From Saprospiraceae bacterium (GTDB lineage: Bacteria; Bacteroidota; Bacteroidia; Chitinophagales; Saprospiraceae), in assembly GCA_020631355.1 (NCBI GenBank), contig JAHDHL010000001.1, positions 1 to 49,515 on the forward strand: a stretch of 49,515 nt of DNA. The letters run 5' to 3'. A program made the position numbers and the translations under genes. Under the pieces are notes generated by a model. That model was not told the origin of the DNA. It worked only from the letters and a program-made list of their open reading frames with translations, and did no database searches. Of this stretch, positions 44,259-49,515 are shown in pieces (the first letter of the stretch is position 1; every line of letters begins with the position of its first letter).

Positions 44259-44555
44259 TTAGCTATTTTCCAACCAATCTATGGTCTTATCAATATCATC
44301 AATCGAGTCATCCAACTGCTGGCGCATTTCCTTGATTTCGGAAGGATCGGCATCCTGTTTTTTAGATAGGGCCGACTCTGCCAATTCCAACCTTTCCTCA
44401 AGGTCTGCAATCATATTGATGGCATTACCTAGTTGGTGTTGCAATTTTCGGTTCTCCCCTATCAACTTTTCATTGCGCTCCTGCAAATGTTCCAGTTTCA
44501 GCCCCAATTGACGAGCCTTAAGGTCTATCTTATCTATCTTTTCGTTCAGATTCAT
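44259..44555 (-). CDS. Coiled-coil protein downstream of pheT (ZapB-like in layout)
   Basis: 98 residues, almost entirely a Leu/Glu/Lys coiled coil (MNLNEKIDKIDLKARQLGLK, NEKLIGENRKLQHQLG) with heptads through about residue 70 and an acidic C-terminus (SIDDIDKTIDWLENS). It sits 59 bp after pheT. In several Bacteroidota a coiled-coil protein at this position precedes zapA, so a cell-division role is possible; here no zapA follows. Start at ATG 44555; an in-frame extension exists but is unlike coding sequence. Confidence 0.72.
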   Translation of the reverse strand: MNLNEKIDKIDLKARQLGLKLEHLQERNEKLIGENRKLQHQLGNAINMIADLEERLELAESALSKKQDADPSEIKEMRQQLDDSIDDIDKTIDWLENS

Positions 44556-44614
44556 ATGATTAAGGTCTATGAATGCCGGGGAATAAGGCATGCCCCTTAT
44601 TCCCCGGCCCATTC

Positions 44615-47056
44615 TTACTTTCGTATGATGGCTCCTAATTTATTCTCGAAGTTCTGAATCATTTGGTTCATGACCTTATCCACATCCTTATCTTTCAGTG
44701 TCTTGGTCACATCCTCGAACACCAAGGAAATGGCATATGATTTCTTACCCTCTCCCAATTTATCAGCATCCTCGAATACGTCGAATAAATTTACGGCCTT
44801 CAGCATTTTCTTGCCAGTTTTCTTGGCAATTGCTTCCACTTCATTGAATTTAACCGTGGTATTCAATACCAACGCCAAATCCCTTCTTACTGCCGGGAAT
44901 TTGTTCAACTCCACAAAGTCTATCTTATGCTTCCTCAAAGCCCTAAGTATCAGGTCCCAATTGAAATCCGCATAGAAAACAGGATGCTTGATATCCATGG
45001 CCTTGGTCAACTTACCTTTGACCCTACCCAATTCCACCAAAACTTGTGGGCCCCTATGGAATTTCATACCAAAGCCGAACACATCATTCTCTGACTTGGA
45101 TTCTTGGAATCCACTCAAACCCAGACGCGCCATCAAGTTCATGACATAGGTCTTTAAGGTATAGAATGTAACCTGTTCCTTATCCTTGTTCAGCCAGCCC
45201 TCTGAATAGCGTTGGCCGGTCATGAATAATGTCAGGTGTTCATCCTCGACATAATCGTCTTCTTTCTTGACATAGGTATGTCCGAATTCGAATAACCTCA
45301 AGTCTGCGGAGCGTCTATTCTGATTATGCAAAATGGCTTCCAGTCCAGAGAATAACATACTTGGACGCATGACATCCAAATGCATGTTAGCCGTATTATT
45401 GATATAAATCAATTGTGATTCATCAATGGGTAGGATTTCCTTGAAATACTTGGATTCCGTAATGGAAACGGCCATCATTTCATTGAAACCATTGTATGCT
45501 AGATAATCTCCGGCGATATTCTTGATTTTGAAAGGATCAGGCTGGAGACCATAAGTCAATGCCGATTTCACTTGAGTTGGAATGGCTACCTTATTCAAAC
45601 CGTAAATCCTGAGGATTTCTTCTATTACATCAGCCTCACGGATGACATCCACCTTATTCGTCGGGATGGCTACCTTGAAATCATCCCCATCCTCATTCAG
45701 TATATCGATTTCCATTGCAGCGAGGATATTCCTAACCTCATCCTTTGATAAATCATCTCCTATCAAACGATTGACATGAGAAAACTTGACACTCACTTCT
45801 GCCTTGGCGACAGGATTCGGATAGATATCCACGACGTCAGAGGCAATCTCGCCGCCTGCCAATTCCTTTATTAGTAGTGCTGCTCTTTTGAGGGCATACA
45901 AACATAAATTCGGGTCACTTCCCTTTTCGAAACACTTGGCAGCATCTGTCCTCAACAAATGACGGGTACTTGACCTACGAATGGAAGTCGCATTGAAGTG
46001 TGCTGATTCCAAGAAGATATTCTTGGTACTATCCTTGACACCCGATTTCGTACCTCCAAAAACCCCTGCAATACACATCCCATTGGATGCTCCATCACAA
46101 ATCATCAGGTCCTCCCCACTCAACTCCCTTTCAACATCATCCAATGTTGTGAATTTAGAACCATCGGCCAAATTCTTAACGATGACCTTATTCCCATCAA
46201 TCTCATCTGCATCAAATGCATGGAGTGGCTGCCCCAATTCGTGCAGGATAAAATTGGTAATATCCACAACATTATTCTTGGTTGCGACACCCAAAGCCCT
46301 TAATCGTTTCTTTAACCACTCCGGGGATTCGGCTATTGTCACACCCTTTATCGACACACCCGCATAACGTGGGCAGGCAGTCGTATTTTCCACAACCACT
46401 TCAATTGGCATAGCGTTATTATCGACAGTAAACCCACTGACATCAGGTTCATTCACCTTTCCGGAATGTCCATGATTAATCTTCAAGGCAGCAGCTAAAT
46501 CCTTGGCTACTCCCAATTGTGATGTAGCATCAGAACGATTGGGAGTCAGGCCGATTTCAAAGATGGTATCCTTTTCCACCTTAAAAAATTCACTGGCAGG
46601 AGTACCTACTGCTGTTTCGGATGGTAATACCATGATACCATCATGGGAAGCACCAAGACCTATCTCGTCTTCTGCACAAATCATCCCCTCGGATACTTCT
46701 CCCCTGATTTTTCCTTTTTTGATTTTGAATGGCTCACCTTCGGATGGATACAGCATCGTACCTACAGTAGCCACGACTACTTTCTGGCCCTGTGCTACAT
46801 TTGGAGCACCACAAACAATACTCAATTCTTCCTCTGCTCCAATATTCACCTTGGTTACGGATAGCCTGTCTGCTCCCGGGTGCTTATCCTTGAAAGTCAC
46901 TTCTCCCACTACAAGGCCTTTCAGCCCTCCTTTCACGCTTTCTGTTTGCTCCTCACCCTCTACTTCCAAACCGATATCCGTAAGGATTTCACTTACTTTC
47001 TCCCAAGGAAGATCTATGTCCAAATAATCCTTGAGCCAATTGTAGGATACTTTCAT
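44615..47056 (-). CDS. pheT: Phenylalanyl-tRNA synthetase beta subunit
   Basis: 813-residue beta chain of heterotetrameric PheRS, which contributes tRNA binding and editing. Domains in order: N-terminal B1, EMAP-like tRNA-binding domain (about 40-150, GVGEVTFKDKHPGADRLSVTK...), B3/B4 editing domain (about 210-390, CPRYAGVSI, FDADEIDG), B5 (about 400-480, VKFSHVNRLIGDDLSKDEVR), core catalytic-like domain, and the C-terminal FDX-ACB anticodon-binding domain (KFPAVRRDLALVLN...). ATG at 47056 (MKVSYNW) is the standard N-terminus. pheS is not in the window. Confidence 0.97.
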   Translation of the reverse strand: MKVSYNWLKDYLDIDLPWEKVSEILTDIGLEVEGEEQTESVKGGLKGLVVGEVTFKDKHPGADRLSVTKVNIGAEEELSIVCGAPNVAQGQKVVVATVGTMLYPSEGEPFKIKKGKIRGEVSEGMICAEDEIGLGASHDGIMVLPSETAVGTPASEFFKVEKDTIFEIGLTPNRSDATSQLGVAKDLAAALKINHGHSGKVNEPDVSGFTVDNNAMPIEVVVENTTACPRYAGVSIKGVTIAESPEWLKKRLRALGVATKNNVVDITNFILHELGQPLHAFDADEIDGNKVIVKNLADGSKFTTLDDVERELSGEDLMICDGASNGMCIAGVFGGTKSGVKDSTKNIFLESAHFNATSIRRSSTRHLLRTDAAKCFEKGSDPNLCLYALKRAALLIKELAGGEIASDVVDIYPNPVAKAEVSVKFSHVNRLIGDDLSKDEVRNILAAMEIDILNEDGDDFKVAIPTNKVDVIREADVIEEILRIYGLNKVAIPTQVKSALTYGLQPDPFKIKNIAGDYLAYNGFNEMMAVSITESKYFKEILPIDESQLIYINNTANMHLDVMRPSMLFSGLEAILHNQNRRSADLRLFEFGHTYVKKEDDYVEDEHLTLFMTGQRYSEGWLNKDKEQVTFYTLKTYVMNLMARLGLSGFQESKSENDVFGFGMKFHRGPQVLVELGRVKGKLTKAMDIKHPVFYADFNWDLILRALRKHKIDFVELNKFPAVRRDLALVLNTTVKFNEVEAIAKKTGKKMLKAVNLFDVFEDADKLGEGKKSYAISLVFEDVTKTLKDKDVDKVMNQMIQNFENKLGAIIRK

Positions 47057-47146
47057 CACTGTATTTTTTCGTCCCCCAACGGGGCATTCATGCTAAGATA
47101 TTTCTTTAGTAATGGCCTAGCCTAAACATAAAGTTCATAAAGGCTG

Positions 47147-47154
47147 CAAAAATA
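47147..47154 (-). promoter_or_regulatory. Putative pheT -7 box
   Basis: TATTTTTG on the minus strand, exact TAnnTTTG, 91 nt upstream of pheT. Confidence 0.5.
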
Positions 47155-47217
47155 ATGAAATTAACGTGCTTTGTCATAGTTGGACTACGAATTCATACAT
47201 GGGACGGGGCAAGTCTT

Positions 47218-47225
47218 TATCTTTG
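47218..47225 (+). promoter_or_regulatory. Putative crotonase -7 box
   Basis: TATCTTTG, exact TAnnTTTG, 114 nt upstream of the crotonase gene. No clear -33. Confidence 0.45.
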
Positions 47226-47338
47226 GGTGCTAATTCATAGCAGACTTCTACATTTGGCAGGATGAAAGACGTCCGAATCTTACATTCCTCATCGTACGGA
47301 GCCTATTTCTAATTCACATTTTGATTGTATTAAATATC

Positions 47339-48151
47339 ATGGAAACTTATAATCAGTTTAAGGTCAGCATCGAGAATCACATTGCGAATGTATCATTCAA
47401 CCGCGCCCATAAAGCTAATTCCTTGAATGATGAGGCATGGAGGGAAATGAAGCAAATCTTCGAATCCCTGCACAAGAACCCGGAAGCCAGGGTTATTGTG
47501 CTCACAGGAGAAGGGAATAATTTTTGTGCGGGTATCGACCTGAAGATGCTCATGAATGTAGGACAGTTCACGGCAAAGTGTGAAGCACGAAAGAGAGAAC
47601 AACTAAGGGAATTCATTTTCCATTTGCAAGATTGTATCTCAGCCATAGAAAAATGTAGGAAACCTGTGATTGCTGCCATTCATGGCAATTGTATTGGCGG
47701 GGCTGTTGATATCATTTCTGCTTGTGATATGCGCTACACAACAGAAGATGCCACATTTTGCATACAAGAAATCAACTTGGGCCTCGTTGCGGATATTGGA
47801 ACACTGCAAAGATTACCCAAAATCATCCAACCAGGTATTATGGCGGAATTGGCTTATACAGGAAGAAAATTCTATGGTCAGGAAGCTAAGGAAATAGGGA
47901 TGTGCAACAGGGTGTACAAGGACCAAGCTTCCATGATGGAAGATGTGATGGGTATTGCTAAGACCATTGCTACCAAATCCCCACTTTGTATCAGAGGAAC
48001 CAAGGAAATACTACTATACACCAGGGATCATTCAGTGGAGGAATCCCTGAATTACATGACGGCTTGGAACGCTTCGATGCTATTATCCAATGATATTTTT
48101 GAAGCCATGGCTGCCTATATGCAAAAGCGAGAAGCTGTTTTTGAGGATTAG
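47339..48151 (+). CDS. Crotonase family protein, dienoyl-CoA isomerase-like (ECH1 type)
   Basis: 270-residue crotonase-fold enzyme. The oxyanion-hole motif is NNFCAGIDLKML, and HGNCIGGAVDIISACDMRY gives the second. The acidic residues of delta3,5-delta2,4-dienoyl-CoA isomerase are in place: Asp in GGAVD, Glu in QEINLGL, and Asp in VADIGTLQRLP, which closely follow mammalian ECH1 (GGVD, KEVDVGL, AADVGTLQRLP). This suggests beta-oxidation of fatty acids with odd-position double bonds. Start at the ATG at 47339 (METYNQF); an upstream in-frame TTG is less likely. Confidence 0.85.
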   Translation: METYNQFKVSIENHIANVSFNRAHKANSLNDEAWREMKQIFESLHKNPEARVIVLTGEGNNFCAGIDLKMLMNVGQFTAKCEARKREQLREFIFHLQDCISAIEKCRKPVIAAIHGNCIGGAVDIISACDMRYTTEDATFCIQEINLGLVADIGTLQRLPKIIQPGIMAELAYTGRKFYGQEAKEIGMCNRVYKDQASMMEDVMGIAKTIATKSPLCIRGTKEILLYTRDHSVEESLNYMTAWNASMLLSNDIFEAMAAYMQKREAVFED

Positions 48152-48242
48152 TCCAACATCCAGGTATCCAATGCCTTGAAAGCAAACCGTCTAGAATCCT
48201 AAATATGCCCCTTTGTACATTTGACTTACAATAATCAATCAT

Positions 48243-49262
48243 ATGATCATTCAATTAGAGAAAAACATCACTGCTGAACAAAGAAAGCAATTAGAAAAGA
48301 AACTTGGTGACATACAGTATAAGGCCAATGATGTCAAAACCCAATTTGCAGATTATATCGTTGCTGTGGGTAAAACTGATTTTGATATCAGAAGTATCGG
48401 AACCATGGAGGGCATCAGGGATATACATCGGGTAAGTGACCCCTATAAGTTGGTTTCTAAAAAATGGAAAGTCAACGATAGTGTCATAGATTTGGGTGAT
48501 GATGTCAAGATAGGAACAGGAGAATTCGCCATCATGGCAGGTCCTTGTTCCATCGAGTCAGAAGAACAGATTGCAAGTACTATCAAACATTTGAAAGAGA
48601 ACGGAATCCGAATCATGAGAGGTGGGGTTTATAAACCTCGAAGTTCGCCCTATTCATTCAGGGGCCTGGGAATAGATGGGCTGAAAATGTGGCATGAACA
48701 AGCGAAGGAAGCAGGATTGAAAATCGTGACTGAGGTCATGATGACCGAACAGATTGATGCCATGATGGATTATGTAGATATCTTTCAAGTGGGCGCTAGA
48801 AACTCCCAGAATTTCAACTTATTGGACGCCTTGGGCAAAGTGGATAAACCCGTATTGCTCAAAAGAGGTATATCCGGTACTATTGATGAGCTCTTACAAG
48901 CAGCGGAGTATATCTTCTCCAATGGTAATGAAAAAATCATGCTGTGTGAACGAGGAATCCGTTCCTACGAGGGTGCCTATCGGAATTGCTTTGATGTGAA
49001 TGCCATTGCCATGCTCAAGGAAAAGACTCATTTACCTGTCATAGCCGACCCATCCCATGGTATAGGTATCCGTTCATTTGTGGAGCCAGTTGGGCTTGCA
49101 GGCATTATGGCCGGAGCTGATGGCGTTATCATGGAAGTGCATCATACTCCAGAAAAGGCGTTCTCTGACGGACAACAAACTCTGGATTACGGTCAGGCGC
49201 ATAAAACCTATCAAAAATTCTCCAAAACATTCTTACTCAGAGAAGAAATGAAACAAATTTAA
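48243..49262 (+). CDS. aroF: 3-deoxy-7-phosphoheptulonate synthase (DAHP synthase, type I beta)
   Basis: First step of the shikimate pathway: condenses PEP and erythrose-4-phosphate. 339 residues. An N-terminal ferredoxin-like (ACT-like) regulatory domain spans about 1-75. The catalytic barrel shows MAGPCSIES (PEP site), MRGGVYKPRSSPYSFRGLG, QVGARNSQNF, LLKRGISGT, CERGIRSYE and ADPSHGIG, a typical AroF Ibeta set. The metal and E4P residues are intact. It supplies chorismate for the trp operon of this window. Chorismate mutase fusion is not apparent. Confidence 0.93.
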   Translation: MIIQLEKNITAEQRKQLEKKLGDIQYKANDVKTQFADYIVAVGKTDFDIRSIGTMEGIRDIHRVSDPYKLVSKKWKVNDSVIDLGDDVKIGTGEFAIMAGPCSIESEEQIASTIKHLKENGIRIMRGGVYKPRSSPYSFRGLGIDGLKMWHEQAKEAGLKIVTEVMMTEQIDAMMDYVDIFQVGARNSQNFNLLDALGKVDKPVLLKRGISGTIDELLQAAEYIFSNGNEKIMLCERGIRSYEGAYRNCFDVNAIAMLKEKTHLPVIADPSHGIGIRSFVEPVGLAGIMAGADGVIMEVHHTPEKAFSDGQQTLDYGQAHKTYQKFSKTFLLREEMKQI

Positions 49263-49354
49263 AACTGAATTAAATCAATTTTATAAATTTATATTCTCAT
49301 TAATTTGATTTATTCAAAATATTAAATATATTTATATCGTAAATAACGAACAAT

Positions 49355-49362
49355 TACTTTTG
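49355..49362 (+). promoter_or_regulatory. Putative -7 box of terminal structured RNA
   Basis: TACTTTTG, exact TAnnTTTG. Element 20 nt upstream is TTTA rather than TTTG. It would start a transcript near 49368. Confidence 0.5.
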
Positions 49363-49367
49363 GTTCA

Positions 49368-49508
49368 TTCAAAGAATTGTCAACATGTTGCCATGTCGAA
49401 TGGCAAGCTCGGACCAGCAAGGTCAAGGACAATAAATCGTGATTCGACCAAAGGCTAATTATATCAATTTAATCAGTATCATGAATTATTATTAACTGAG
49501 CCTTTTTG
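49368..49508 (+). ncRNA. Possible structured RNA or leader
   Basis: Several complementary segments: hairpin TTGCCAT-GTCGA-ATGGCAA (49388-49406); GACC-AGCAA-GGTC (about 49412-49424); AATCGTGATT; and GTCGAAT (49395-49401) complementary to ATTCGAC (49442-49448). AAAGGCT (49450-49456) could pair with AGCCTTT near the end, which is followed by T's. No known RNA family is recognised. It may be a small RNA or the leader of a gene beyond the window. Confidence 0.35.
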
Positions 49509-49515
49509 GATGGAT

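Noticed and set aside
46503-47027. Open frame antisense to pheT
   Set aside because: Shadow of the pheT N-terminal domain; Ser/Pro-rich translation typical of antisense frames.
47262-47312. 16-codon frame before the crotonase gene
   Set aside because: Very short, no repeated regulatory codons and no hairpin follow, so not a leader peptide.
1-49515. CRISPR arrays, rRNA and tRNA genes
   Set aside because: No regularly spaced repeats and no cloverleaf or T-loop signature (GTTCRANTC in context) were found on either strand by eye; a tRNAscan/Infernal run would be decisive.

Overview
The window looks like a chromosomal segment of a member of the Bacteroidota. Many genes are preceded by the Bacteroidota-type promoter (TTTG or ATTG, about 20 nt, then TAnnTTTG). 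Shine-Dalgarno sequences are mostly absent. Several products belong to families largely confined to this phylum: PorD/DUF4835 of type IX secretion, DUF3127, the short omega subunit beside bamD and coaBC, and a Rho with a long disordered insert. I cannot place it below phylum from sequence alone. I see no rRNA, tRNA, insertion sequence, prophage or CRISPR array.

Layout. Positions 1-5270: a secreted GldN-like protein, a zinc carboxypeptidase-like deacylase, ruvC, a quinone oxidoreductase and serS. Positions 5450-13710: rho with a long leader, rpmH-rnpA (rpmH is very short), a membrane glycosyltransferase, an ECF sigma factor, a small membrane protein, queE, a DUF3127 protein with an SSB-like tail, a coiled-coil secreted protein and a macro-domain protein. 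Positions 13738-20551: a complete trpEGDCFBA operon with its own promoter, a 17-residue leader peptide containing three consecutive Trp codons, an attenuator hairpin and a terminal palindromic terminator. Positions 20572-28660: K+-dependent-type membrane pyrophosphatase, an EEP-family hydrolase, two rhomboid proteases, a possible 28-residue membrane peptide, a glycosyltransferase with a lipoprotein, then bamD-omega-coaBC-porD. Positions 30930-33420: ECF sigma factor, putative anti-sigma factor and DUF4097-like secreted protein. Positions 33434-38650: carB without an allosteric domain, two TlpA-like thioredoxins and a nucleotidyltransferase.

The main accessory feature is at 38661-42068. It is an AT-rich three-gene cassette with its own promoter and overlapping genes. 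It encodes a small standalone protein resembling effector-associated domains (EADs), an ABC ATPase whose N-terminus carries a second EAD-like domain, and an eight-helix membrane protein with a large central domain. I propose it as a candidate conflict or signalling system that couples EAD adaptors to an ABC-type membrane machine.

After the cassette the window returns to core genes: ywbE, a Fur-family regulator, an M29 aminopeptidase, a coiled-coil protein, pheT, a dienoyl-CoA isomerase-like crotonase and DAHP synthase. DAHP synthase feeds chorismate to the Trp pathway. The last 160 bases look like the start of a structured RNA or leader with a possible pseudoknot.
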